A stretch of 64,000 nt of DNA, from NCBI GenBank assembly GCA_949317995.1, contig OX439049.1:17484395-17548394 (forward strand). Direction: 5' to 3'. Made by a program: the position numbers and the translations under genes. Source of the DNA: Acholoe squamosa. Its lineage: Eukaryota > Annelida > Polychaeta > Phyllodocida > Polynoidae. The notes beneath the pieces are model-generated. The model worked only from the letters and a program-made list of their open reading frames with translations. It ran no database searches and was not told where the DNA came from. Numbering within the stretch: the stretch's first letter is position 1; each line of letters opens with the position of its first letter. Positions 52,498-63,693 of the stretch are shown piece by piece.

Positions 52498-53168
52498 CTT
52501 AGCGTGGATAATTTGAGCAGTTTTATATTTTCTTAAGTTTATGAAGGGACTTAGGATACTCAGAACATGTAACATATATATGTATAGGGATGCAGTATGT
52601 ATGCATGAAGTAAATTTTTGATTTCTACATGAGATATTTAAGTTTCAGTCGCTTTTAATCCTTGCTATGGTACTCATATGTTTACGATAGGACAATAGCA
52701 AAGGTACAGGTGGGGAGGGGGAAACTTTACAATTACAAAAATAGCTTAATTAGCAGAGTGTGACTTCTTTTGAAAAGAGGGTACCTACTGACAGCTCTTT
52801 TTACCATAGGAGCAACACGCTCCTGGGGTGGCTCTTACACCTTCCGGTATCGCATCTACTCTGCTATTTGTCCCTGTATGTTGCTAGGCTCACACAGGTA
52901 CTATCTAACTCTCCACTGAGCTATGAAAAAACCCTGCCCCCTTAATTTTCTCCCTGAGTAAGTTGGTATGGGTCTTTGATTCACAGGAGCACAAGGCTAT
53001 GGGAGCATACATGTATGTTGATAGTTTAGAGATAGATGACATTCTAAGATTGATGGCTGGCTATATTGTCTGTGAGGCGCTGTGAAAAGCCACTCAGATA
53101 TAGCGAGTCCCTTTCAGGGTATATTTCATTTTCACAAAGGTAATTTTACTCAGCATTTCCTCACAGAG

Positions 53169-53174
53169 GATGTT
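53169..53174. repeat. Target duplication, left copy
   Basis: GATGTT, repeated at 62939-62944. Confidence 0.8.
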
Positions 53175-53975
53175 AGTAGTATAGTATGTATCGGAACAGG
53201 ACTATAGCTAATCTAAGGAAATTACTCACTGGCCATGCAGCCAATCAGAGGCCTCCATTTGGTCATGTGACCTGTGAAGTCACTGGACCCCCGTGGTGCA
53301 TGCCCATATATGGTCATGTGACCTTGACTTGACCTCATTTGCATAATAGGCCATGCCTCCATTTGGTCACGTGACCTGTGACGTCACTGGACCCCCGTGG
53401 TACATACCTATATATGGTCATGTGACCTCGACCTTGACCTATTTAGGGGTGTGCATACCCATATATGGTAATGTGACCTTGAGCTCGACTTAATTAGGGG
53501 ATTACCCTGGTCACGTGACCCCTCATTTTGCATAATAGACAACGCCCCCTTGACCCATTTAGGGGAACAGGACTATAGCTAACTACAGGATGCAGCCAAT
53601 CAGAGGCCTCCATTTGGTCACGTGACCTGTGGGTGCATGCCCATATATGGTCATGTGACCTTGAGCTTGACCTAATTAGTGGTGTGCATGCCCATATATG
53701 GTCATGTGCTCCATTTGGTCACGTGACCTGGTGGTGAGTTATAGGCCATGCCCCCTTTGGTCACGTGACCTACACCCCGCGCTTGGTGAGCTCCTTATTT
53801 GGAAAATAGTCCACACCCCCTTAGCCAATTAGAGGCCTTCATTTGTGACCTGATTATGTAAATGGGGTATGGTTAACCATGTAACCTTTTTTGTATGTAA
53901 ACAACACCTGATTTAACTACGGAAAAAACCCTTGGGGCGGGTTGGGGGGCCCTTGGGTGGGGGGCCCCTTAAAAA
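53175..53975 (+). repeat. Left terminal inverted repeat
   Basis: Built of imperfect internal repeats: CCATTTGGTCACGTGACCTG, ATGCCCATATATGGTCATGT and GACCTTGACCTAATTAGGGG recur several times, and the outermost ~110 bp reappear from 53570. GGTCACGTGACC is a perfect 12-bp palindrome with a CACGTG E-box core, present or one base off about ten times. The inner end is a G-rich GGGGCCC stretch. Confidence 0.85.
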
Positions 53976-54231
53976 AAGCTTGCCCAAAAAAATAAACTTG
54001 ACGCAAGTAAAACGTTGAAGTAACGTAATGAGTGGGTGGCGCCACCTGTCGTTTTTTTTTTACTTTTTATTTGTACTTATTCATTTATATATTGTGTTCG
54101 CAGCAAGCATTAACACATTGTGTGTGCAACATGCTAAGGGGAGATAAAATAAATGCTACTTTTCTTTCAAGTGTTAGCTGTGAAAAATGTGTCAAACTCT
54201 AGTGTACGGTGAGAATGCAAAGTATGAAGGG

Positions 54232-54238
54232 TATATAT
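54232..54238 (+). promoter_or_regulatory. TATA-like box before the two-exon gene
   Basis: TATATAT lies 68-74 bp upstream of the ATG at 54306. The spacing suits a short 5' UTR. Confidence 0.35.
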
Positions 54239-54305
54239 GTCTGTCGCTCTAGTCTAAAGGACACAACTTCTTTTTTTTTGCGTCTTGGAAACTTCATCAT
54301 CAACA

Positions 54306-54858
54306 ATGTATTCTAGGATGCCTGTTTGTGAGGTTAAAGCTTTTCCAACGGATTTAGGTTCTTATCAGTAAGTATTTACCTTGTTTACCAGTATAACCAT
54401 ATTTTATAACCTTGAACCCGTAGAGGAAAGGTCACATGTGTGGTAAGGTATTTCTATTAGTTAGAGTTATGAGATACTATGTATGTTTAATAATGACAAA
54501 AATAATTTGTATCATTACATTTTTTTTCAAATATTCATGTTTTCATTTTTTTTTTCATTTATAAAGGTCGAGGGGGAAAGATATGTCCAAAAAGGCGGAC
54601 ACAATGCATCTGTATAGAGTATGCATTAATGACTACATAACACCTCAATACTTTCTCAAGATGTCAAACTGTTTGGAGGCCGTAATGATAGCCAAGAGGG
54701 AGAGAGCTAAAGGGTCAATGGTTATTACAATTGTGGAACGACCAACAGCCAGGTTATTAATGACCGACACTTGTCATTATTTACTACACAGGGAGTTTAA
54801 TAGGACAATAAAAGATGAATGTTACGGATGTAAAAACCATAAGTTGGAGGTTAAATAA
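54306..54858 (+). CDS. Unrecognised two-exon gene of the Polinton-like element (possibly broken)
   Basis: Exon 1 54306-54367 (ATG; MYSRMPVCEVKAFPTDLG) ends at GTAAGT. Exon 2 starts after a strong TTTTTCATTTATAAAG acceptor at 54567 and runs to TAA at 54856-54858. The phase-2 join is in frame, giving 117 residues. Near the end is a cysteine pair in DECYGCKNHK. In the same frame past the TAA and a TGA (54907-54909) the sequence stays protein-like to 55074 (HGCYSDKEELISMYGE, then WNEFTRLC), and that part has the matching His/Cys for a zinc-binding site. So the ancestral protein was probably ~190 residues and has two nonsense changes, or the stops are spliced around. I do not know the family. No signal peptide or membrane helix. 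Confidence 0.55.
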
Positions 54859-55074
54859 CATGGATGCTACTCCGACAAGGAAGAACTTATTTCTATGTAT
54901 GGAGAGTGATTTTTTTCCAGGATGCTTGTCGGTGATATTTGGAATGAATTTACAAGGTTGTGTGCCATTGTCAATACCCTGAATGTGAAAGAACTGATAA
55001 CATATCTTTTCAATCTGGATTATAGACGTGTATTGGCTGACAAAAGCAAGACCTTTCCAGTAGAAATTCTATAA
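54859..55074 (+). pseudogene. In-frame continuation of the two-exon gene
   Basis: Same frame as exon 2, separated by TAA (54856) and containing one TGA (54907). Encodes a His-x-Cys phrase and a helical NTLNVKELITYLFNL stretch, ending at TAA 55072-55074. The TTTTTTTCCAG at 54911-54920 could instead be an acceptor for a third exon. Confidence 0.4.
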
Positions 55075-55827
55075 CATAACTGTGAACAAAGTAAAAAAAA
55101 ATGTTGAAATTTGTTATTTGTACTTATGATAACATTCATTCTAAGAAAATCACAAGGTAACTGATGAGGGAGTAGTGTATATTGAACTATTTGTCTGCCT
55201 ATGAAATGACACTAGAATAAATGTGTTGCAAAAAGAGACTTGGATAAAGATATCAAGGGGTGCATGATTATGTAAATGAGAATTTTCATAAAAAAAATTA
55301 CATCTTATTTTATTTTACCCATTTTTTTTAAATGAAAAATTAAAAGAATGAAAGTGGTGATGGTGTTGGATAAAAGAGGGTGAAGCGAGCAATTGGTGCC
55401 ACATCTAAAGTAAACCCTTGATAAAAGACAACAAAAATAGAGACCATTTGTTAGCGTATATAACACCTGATGTGTTTCACAAGTTTGGTCTCGGTCAATA
55501 CAGAAAAGATAGCAAGGTTAAATTCATATTTGATTAACTTGACAAACACAATACATAGAGCTCTATACATCTAGACAAGGCGCAGGTTTGGTTACCAGGG
55601 ACGCTTTGGTTAGTTCATGGGTAACACACCAGGTGGCGACACTGCGCTAGCGCTGCGCTGTCATGGCGAGATCACGTATCAATTCATGCTGTATAAGCTC
55701 GGGTAATTGCTCAGAAGTGCTCCCACCTTTGTTTTTGGGAGTGATGGGTACTTAACTGGATTTGGGTTATGAATGGATTTTGTTGCTTGAAACCACGGGT
55801 AGAAACATTTTGAAAAGGGCAAAAAAT

Positions 55828-56013
55828 ATGCCCAAATTTTGGAGCGGGACGCATGGGTCAGTGCACTATAAAAGGAAATTGTTTTTTAGACCATATGTAA
55901 TCGGCACAATGGAGGTGTATGAGATCGACGTTATTTTTCCAAATGGAGTAACTCTACACCTCACAGTAACAATGTTGGGGGGATGGTGGGTAATTTATCA
56001 AGATCGCGTCTAA
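55828..56013 (+). CDS. Small open frame, function unknown
   Basis: 61 codons from ATG (MPKFWSGTHGS) to TAA, with the frame open from 55762. Rich in aromatic and hydrophobic residues (YVIGTMEVYEIDVIF, GGWWVIYQD). Protein-like composition but no known motif. Could be an exon; no clear splice sites around it. Confidence 0.25.
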   Translation: MPKFWSGTHGSVHYKRKLFFRPYVIGTMEVYEIDVIFPNGVTLHLTVTMLGGWWVIYQDRV

Positions 56014-57390
56014 AATTCAAAATTTTGAATCAATTTTGTGTCTGGTTAGCTGTCCTAAAGAGAAAGATTCGCTTTTATTTCCAGCATTACACTCAAAACG
56101 GGTTCTAAGGTAGGTGAAAGTTTACTGAGCGAAAAGTCCTGTTAACACATGTCAATGTTGTTGTTATGACGCATGCAACAGTTTAGGGTGTCACCAAATG
56201 GCTGGTTACCATGGTGATGGCCATGACAGACGTCAGTTTCGATACATCGATGCATATTCGAGATGGTGCCGGGCTGACGCGACTGCCAGGAAAAGTCCAA
56301 CCAGACGCTGTGGCTGGCGTTCTTTGGATAAGTAAAGGTGCATAACATGTTAGCTGAACTTATCTACTGTTGTCACTTGATGTTGTCGGGGGTGGATAAG
56401 TGGTTACGGGGTGAACTGATATGTTATTGAGAATTTGGGTGTAAGTGGGGGGGCCCAAGAAGGGGGGGGAAAGGTTCTGTAGGGGATGGTGTTGTGGGAT
56501 GGGAAAAGGGAAATCACCGACCTATCCGGTGCCGTGTACGACGCAGGGCCAAGGACGATCATCACATGAATCTAAACTAGATCTTGGGATTTATGTAAAA
56601 AAAAAAAGAAGGAAAACTCACCATCAAAAGTGTCAGTGCCCCTCTCAGCCAGTGTAGGATCAAACAGGAGGGATTTATCCTTTGGTGGTGTTAGAAGAAA
56701 GACCCGTTTCCTTGGATCATTTTCTCCATTATTGAGCGTCAAAATGGCGGAAAAAAGGTGTGGTCAATAACCAATCATGGTTGACGTTCTTAATCATCTC
56801 CTTCAGCTTAGTCAAAAAAAGATTGTGGTTCTACCACGATCGGTGTATTGTGAAAAGTGATGAGCTATGTCAGGTGTATGGTCACATGATGTATGTACAC
56901 GCACACAACACGTGAGCACACAGCAAAGGACGCCTATGATTGGTGACAACAAGTGTGACCATGGTGAAAACTCGAGGTGATATCCGAGAAGTGTTTGTTA
57001 TTGAGTCTGTGGACAATATTGAAGATTTATCATAGATAACTGATGCAGTATTCTTTAGGGTGAGTACATCCTTAATCAGTGCTAATAGTTTTTGATTAGA
57101 CGGCGGGGTGGTTGCTATGGATACACCAGAAACATTAACCGGTGGGTTTCCAAAATGCCGCCACAGTGGTAGGTTAATGAAAACTCGGACAATGGGTCCA
57201 GTGTAAAGTTTTGGGCGCAGGACAAATTAGAATTTACCATTATCATGTCGCGATCCCTTTAGTGTACACGTACTGATGCTATAGAGTAGGTTGTATTTTT
57301 TTATTTGTACTTATACAGATATTTGATATTTCTGTAGCACATAACCCAGGGGAACATGTACACAGGGCCCTGTCTTTCCTTATCTTATGG

Positions 57391-57566
57391 ACAGATACGG
57401 ACGTCCGTATGTCACATACGGACCTCCCTATGTTGGTAAATCAAATACGGCTAGGGGGGTAGCAGGTGGTATCCTAAGAGTGACATATGGACATCCGTAT
57501 GTCACATACAGACGTCCATATGTGATATACAGACGTCCATATGTGACATATGGAGGTCCGTATGTG
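57391..57566. repeat. Palindromic tandem repeats
   Basis: Five related ~20-30-bp units of the form ACATAYGGACGTCCRTATGT, including the perfect 16-bp palindrome ATACGGACGTCCGTAT (57395-57410). Units are interrupted by 60 bp after the second. The region 56030-57390 before it has short open frames of no clear meaning. Confidence 0.7.
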
Positions 57567-58255
57567 TGGTCGGTATCTGATATTATTCTGTATCATTTTA
57601 ATACATTCTAACATAAGGAATGACAGGCCCCTGGTGGGGAGATTCAAAAGCAGATAAAGTTGGTCAGTATAGGGGCTATTCTCATAGTTTAGAGGAAAAC
57701 AGGTAAGACGGGTCTTTAGGACCAGGCAAGTTTGACTGACAGAACAAGAAAGTGGGATTTTAATCCAAATACCTTTATTTAAAAAAATTACACTGATAAT
57801 AAATCAAATGTGTACTTGAGTCAAAACTATGCTACAAATAGTATACTTGGGCCCATATGGACAATAAGTTATCCACATATCTATAGGAAATACAGTAGTC
57901 AGAATAAGTGGGAAGGTTTTAAAAATGTTGGGGAAATAACATAGGAGGGGTGAACTACAACTTATAAAATTACCAGCTTCACACATATCCATGTTCGTGT
58001 GATTCATCAATGTGAGTAGGATCTGGATATGGTTATGTAAGTTGGTAGCGATTGTACCAGTGTATACTCTGTGGAGTAGACATTGCTTGTATCAAAGCAA
58101 ATCAGGAATACCTCAGTTCTATAAATAGAGTAAATACTTTTCCCAGTTTGATGGGTATGGGTACAGTGACGTGTAGCTTGTTTTGATTCTGCCAGTGCAC
58201 ATGCACTCTCCTCTTGTAGTAGTAACCTATGGGTTCACTTAGTATCAGCCCACCC

Positions 58256-58609
58256 TTAGAAATATTTTTGTTTCCTGTACAGAGAGTTGGTGGATTTTTT
58301 TTTTGTGAGAATGAGAAAATTTTTTCCTGAGTTCTGAAAATTTTTTTTTTTTATGTCCATCAGCATAAGAACCTTAGAATGTGATGGCGAATTCAGCCAG
58401 TCCTCGCTTACAATGTTCATGAACAATTTAAAAAATATTTTCCTAAAAGAGATTTTTCCTACCTCTCTCATGGGTCTGAAAAATCCCACCCTCTGGACAG
58501 GAAACGAGCATATTTTAAGGGTAGCATCATAGTTCCCTTTGTGGGCAATATGTAGTGCATCTAATAAATTATTGAGGTCTACTTGTATTGCCTCATTGGG
58601 ATTAAACAA
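58256..58609 (-). other. Unrecognised open frame
   Basis: 117 codons open on the minus strand; the upper part (NPNEAIQVDLNNLLDALHIA) looks protein-like, the lower part is lysine/phenylalanine-rich from A/T runs. No ATG at the start and no known domain. Possibly an exon or relic of an element gene. Confidence 0.2.
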
Positions 58610-59459
58610 CTAGGTCTCAATATGGGTGAAAGTGAAATGTCAGTAAATCTAAACTAAAATTGAAGAGGAAGGGCCTTGGCCAAGGAGTTTGACTGAAACT
58701 GTAAAAATGGCACCATGCTGTAATTTTTTTTCAACCCTGGAGGACCCCACTCCTAGAGAGGTATATTTTCATAGCCCATCTGCCAGTCAGCTCCCTATGT
58801 TATAGCTCCATAGACATCCTACTCATTTTTTTCCAAATTTCTATAGTGGATAAAATCACCAAAAAAGCTGAAAAGTAAAAAAGAAAAGATAGCATATATC
58901 CCATGTCTAGCTCTTTTTAATGGGTCACCATATTCCAATGAAATATCATAATAGAATTTTCCATTCTCGTTGCTAATAAAATGAACTGTGTCTATCAACA
59001 CATTGGAAGCTGTAATCCAGTAACCAAGACATCAATATCTATTTATGGTAAGACTATTTTGTTAACGACAAAAAGTGTAACTGACATACCTCTAATTTTG
59101 AGCAATGATGAACTGCTTTCTCAACCACCATTTCTTCCAAGCATAATTTGCAGTTTTGCTACATATAAATGAATGGGAGCAAGAAAACATTTACCTTTGG
59201 AAATAAAGGGCTTATTGTGATAGACATTGTCCATCACACATATGTATGACAGGAAGGTAAATGACTGCAACTTGCTACCTACCTGCTGGAATTCCTACAG
59301 TGACATACAAAAGAGTGCACAACCCACCTTCCTCAGACCATTCGCCCACAACTTACTCCTGCTCTGTGATTACCAAACTTGTGTCACCCTGGTGCTAGTA
59401 GTTCTCCAAGTACCCTACAAAGGGCAATACTGTACTGGTATTTTCTCTGTTACGCCTAC

Positions 59460-59735
59460 TACTACACCTGTTGCTGCTACGCTACTTCTACTACTGTTAT
59501 TGTTACTGGTGCTGCTGCTACTGCTGCTGCTGTCACTGCTGCTGCTGTTGTTGGTGCTCTTACTACTAGATACTACTGTCACTGGTGTTGTACTTACTGC
59601 TGCTGCTGCTGCTACTGCTGCTGCACATGCACATGCCCCTGCTGTACATGCACATGCTGGTGCTGCCACTGCACTTGCTCCTACCACTGCACATGTTCCT
59701 GCTTCTGCTGCCTCTGCTGCTGCTGATGCTGTCAG
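59460..59735 (+). repeat. Imperfect trinucleotide repeat (CTG/CTA/TAC family)
   Basis: About 275 bp of three-base periodic GCTGCTACTGCTGTT-like sequence. It keeps several frames open on both strands (poly-Leu, poly-Ala, poly-Ser), none credible as a gene. Confidence 0.8.
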
Positions 59736-60121
59736 CGGACGTAATCTACCCTTCCAAGAAAAATCAGTGCTCTTTATATAGTTGAGAGAAAGATGTAATC
59801 CTGTTTGCACCTGGATCTTTTCACCCCTGGATCAATCAACATGAAAAAGGGAAAAATGCTTTTTGGAATAAGTGTATCAAAGCGGATAACAGGTGTAACA
59901 ACTGTGATAATTACCTTAATGCGACTTACATGTATAAGAGGATTATGGAACGTTAGGAGATTAAGGTGTTCAAAGACTGTATACAAAAACTACAGGGGGT
60001 GCTTAACAACAAAGGAAAAGTATAATCTTGTAAGAGAAAAGTCAAAGTGCTTTAATTGGATTACTCACTACCAAAGGTGTGGGGTACACAGCAGAAATGG
60101 TGGACACGTACCCACCTCCCC

Positions 60122-60193
60122 GCCTGCCTGCCTACCTACCTACCTACCTACCAACCTACCTACCTACCTACCTACCTACCTACCTACCTACCG
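60122..60193 (+). repeat. (CCTA)n microsatellite
   Basis: About 17 units of CCTA with CCTG at the left edge and one CCAA interruption. Confidence 0.9.
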
Positions 60194-60923
60194 TAGGACA
60201 TCGTGTATAAGGCACACCCCCAATTTGAGGAAAATGGTATAAAGTGGAAAATACCTATTGTTTTCACCTCAAGGAAAAAATAACTCAACGTGCATGTCCA
60301 CCTTTGTACGTACCTGCCTTTGTACATGCCTGCCTTTGTAACTACAAACGTACACATGTGGTAAGCAGATTAAGTCTAATAAATCAGTTAATAAGTTAAT
60401 CCCCGTTTCTACTCCTCCTCTTGTCGCCAACCTGGGGTGTGGGTTACCTTTTATGTCTGATTGGGAAAAAGTAAACTCAGATCTTTTCTTTTAATCCTCA
60501 TGCAGTGCACGGTGGGTGACTATGGGATAAAATCCTTTAAGCCTTTTGTCTTTTCCCTCTGGGACCAACTACACTTAATAAACTAAGGAATCCATGCCTA
60601 CAGCAACCGGCAGGTGAAAATCAAATCAGATACCCTACCAAGCAGAGACCACTGTAAAAAAAAAATGGGATTAAATCTCTTTTAAGTCTTTTGATCAATT
60701 CAAAACCACAGTTAAGAGGTTTATTTAGGACGGGTACATAAGGAAGAGTAAAATTTTGTTCCCTCACACTTTCTCGCAAAAGGATCACTTCTTGCAGAAT
60801 TTACCTGGCCCTATGTGGAGATGAATGTTGACGGCGCCACGGTTCCCCGGGTGCCAGGCCGGTTCGGGGGGGCAGAGTCCCCGATCAAGAATATCTGCCA
60901 GAACTCATCTAAATTCGAATTAC

Positions 60924-60997
60924 ATTCAGATGAGTTCATCTGAAACTTATGGAAACTTAAATGAAAGATTTTTATTCAGATGAGATCTCATCTGAAA
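60924..60997. repeat. Pair of palindromes
   Basis: A perfect 22-bp palindrome centred on AGATCT at 60975-60996, and a near-perfect relative TTCAGATGAGTTCATCTGAA about 50 bp upstream. Confidence 0.6.
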
Positions 60998-61094
60998 ACA
61001 GTCAGAAGTGTGTGACAGCATGGTCCCACCACGTCCCTGAGGAACTGAGGCGGCGTGAATGTTTATCTCCAGTGTGACATTGTTCTACTTCCAG

Positions 61095-61195
61095 CCAGGT
61101 TAAAATCCCAAGAAGAGACCCAGATGCTACGCAGACAGATTGATAGGAGTATATCAATTTCACAATCAGAAAACCTGACCTCTCATCAAAAGACG
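61095..61195 (+). CDS. Possible internal exon
   Basis: Acceptor TGTTCTACTTCCAG before 61095 and donor ACG|GTTAGT at 61195/61196 enclose 101 bases with an open, polar, helix-like frame (RLKSQEETQMLRRQIDRSIS). No partner exon found. May belong to an element gene or to a host gene the element landed in. Confidence 0.28.
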
Positions 61196-61473
61196 GTTAG
61201 TATTTTTATTCTTTTTGGGGTAAGCTTTTAGCTTGCCTTAGTCAGTATTGAGGTTTTATCATGGATTAATCCTGCAACCTCCTTTTAAAATAACTACATC
61301 TTTAAATATGGTTTAATCAGCAACACTTTAGAGCTATCTCTAATTAAAATAATATAATTTTTCCCCCTGTAATTCCGCCACAGGGTGCTAGGTGGCGTTG
61401 CAACAACAACGCACATTTAACGTACATGTATGATTTAAACACCTTTTTCTGTAGATTAGTGGATGAGGTTGAG

Positions 61474-61480
61474 TATATAA
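61474..61480 (+). promoter_or_regulatory. TATA-like box near right TIR
   Basis: GAGTATATAAGATCACGCC followed by a GC-richer stretch resembles a core promoter pointing towards the right TIR. No convincing gene follows; the 62-codon frame at 61646 is unremarkable. Confidence 0.3.
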
Positions 61481-62039
61481 GATCACGCCGGGTAATGTTA
61501 TAAACGGAGGCAGGCCACAGCATTAATCAGCAACAGTGAGCATCCTGCTGAACAAAGTCCGCTGGCGACCGACTATTACAGCAGCTGGTATGCTAAGGGT
61601 AGTCGGCCCCCAGGCGACTTTACCCCTACATGTCCGTGAGCTGAGATGCAAGCACGAAACCCGCCTCACCCTTTTCTCCCAAACCTAATATTAAACCATC
61701 CCCATATCCTTAAATCTGACATGTGCAGCGGTGGCACTGAGCAAATACTGGGGGGAAAGATCTCATCTACTTTACCCACTTGCTTGCTTCACCCTCTTTC
61801 ATCCAACATCATCACCACACTCATCCTTTTTTAATATTAGTAAACCCACCTCTGGCCTTAAGGTAGGGTCAACAATCCCCTAATTAGGTCAAGGGAATGT
61901 GGTCTCTTATACAAATAAGGGGTTACATAACCGGGGTAATCCCCTAATTAGGTATTACAAAAAAAAGTATCACAGTCATATATATCCTTTATACTTTACA
62001 TTTTTACCACAAATTAAAACTCTTCAAAAAGAATTTGAA

Positions 62040-62938
62040 AGGGGCCCCTCCCCACCCCAAGGCCCCCCACCCCACCCTACCCTAAGGGGGCCCCCCACCC
62101 CAAGGGCCCCCCACCCCACCCCAAGGGTTTTTCCTAATATTTTTTTTTTTTTACCCCAAAAAAAAAACCACGTAGTTAAATCAGGTGTTGTTTACATACA
62201 AAAAACGTTACGTGGTTAACCAACCCCCATTTACATAATCGGGTCATGAATGAAGGCCTCTAATTGGCTAAGGGGGTGTGGACTATTTTCCAAACAAGGA
62301 GCTCACCTCACGCGGGGTGTAGGTCACGTGACCAAAGGGGGCATGGCCTATTTTCCAAATAAGGAACTCACCACCAGGTCACATGACCAATGGAGCACAT
62401 GACCATATATGGGCATGCACACTGCTAATTAGGTTGAGCTCAAGGTCACATGACCATATATGGGCATGCACCCACAGGTCACGTGACCAAATGGAGGCCT
62501 CTGATTGGCTACATCCTGTAGTTAGCTTTAGTCCTGTTCCCTAAATAGGTCAAGGGGGGGTGGTCTATTATGCAAAATGAGGGGTCACGTGACCGGGGTA
62601 ATCCCCTAATTAGGTCGAGCTCAAGGTCACATGACCATATATGGGTATGCACACCCCTAATTAGGTCAAGGTCGAGGTCACATGACCATATATGGGTATG
62701 CACCACGGGAGTCCAGTGACGTCACAGGTCACGTGACCAAATGGAGGCATGGCCTATTATGCAAATGAGGTCAAGTCAAGGTCACATGACCATATATGGG
62801 CATGCACTAAGGGGGGTCCAGTGACGTCATAGGTCATGTGACCAAATGGAGGCCTCTGATTGGCTGCATGCCCAGTGAGTAATATCCCTAGATTAGCTAG
62901 ATTAGCTATAGTCCCGTTCCGATACATACTATACTACT
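62040..62938 (-). repeat. Right terminal inverted repeat
   Basis: Reverse complement of the left TIR with roughly 90 percent or better agreement by eye, carrying the same E-box palindromes, plus a longer C-rich and A/T-run inner end (62040-62170). Confidence 0.85.
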
Positions 62939-62944
62939 GATGTT
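62939..62944. repeat. Target duplication, right copy
   Basis: GATGTT directly after the terminal CTACT. Confidence 0.8.
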
Positions 62945-63693
62945 TAAATACACGCTGAACTATGGACATACACACGGATGAGATAAATAATAAAATAGCT
63001 ATCATATAAGGTAAAATAAGACTATGGGATTGGGTGTAGATTTGGTATAACAGTGCATATAACAGGAAAACAGGAGGTAGAAGAATGGGAGGCTTTCTGA
63101 CATTTCTATGGGGAGAGTAAGGTGTGCTTTTTGTGCTCCTGGAGTAAACACATTCTTCTGCCAACACCAGATGCCCTTCCCCTTGTAGAGCATGCACATA
63201 ATACCATCAATGCATTCCTGGTACAGTCTACTAGCCTTCTGAAGGTGAGAACATCACACACAGACACACGTGTGTGGATGCGTATGCTCCAAGAGGGATT
63301 TACTAAAAGTGGGATTGTGTTGATGATGGTTGATCAATGCAAAGTGCACAGCTAATGCCATATTACGTATTTGATAGACATCAGTTGATAGCTTAATAAA
63401 TGTGTCCGTGTATATGGATATGCTAAAGAGATACATGCACGAGGGGGCAAAAAGAAGGAGATTAAATCCCTTTTATATTTGGCTATACTACTAAAAGGCT
63501 TTTGTAGAACAACCGGGCGTTTTATTGGCAAAAATGGATGTCTATCTTTCTTGGTTAATTTTACAGTTTCAAAAGTCACCTTAATTTTTCTGGACTATCA
63601 CCACTACTTCTAAATGGCTATGGGTAATTAATCATACATCGTTTTGGCTTGAATCGTTTTGGCTTGAATGCCATATTCAGAAAGGACTATGTT
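62945..63693. other. Flank right of the Polinton-like element, no gene seen
   Basis: Short open frames only. Contains a 15-bp tandem duplication TCGTTTTGGCTTGAA at about 63639-63669. Confidence 0.4.

Larger units (their letters stand above)
53175..62938. mobile_element. Polinton/Maverick-like element, 9.76 kb
   Basis: Left and right ends are inverted repeats of ~0.8 kb and ~0.9 kb, colinear with small indels. Termini read AGTAGTATAGTATGTATCGG and its complement. GATGTT flanks both sides (53169-53174 and 62939-62944), a 6-bp target duplication. Six-base duplications, AG...CT termini and several-hundred-base TIRs are the published hallmarks of Polintons/Mavericks, self-synthesising virus-like DNA transposons. 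But 9.76 kb is shorter than the usual 15-20 kb, and I see no DNA polymerase B, integrase, packaging ATPase, protease or capsid gene. It is either a non-autonomous derivative or another large TIR family with convergent features. Interior content is listed separately. Confidence 0.75.

Noticed and set aside
56142-56348. Short frames on both strands that might be a small basic or Cys/His-rich protein
   Set aside because: No splice sites, no start with good context, no motif; both strands equally open.
59227-59810. Frames of 115-184 codons rich in Leu, Ala, Cys or Ser
   Set aside because: Produced by the imperfect trinucleotide repeat; frames are open on both strands at once.
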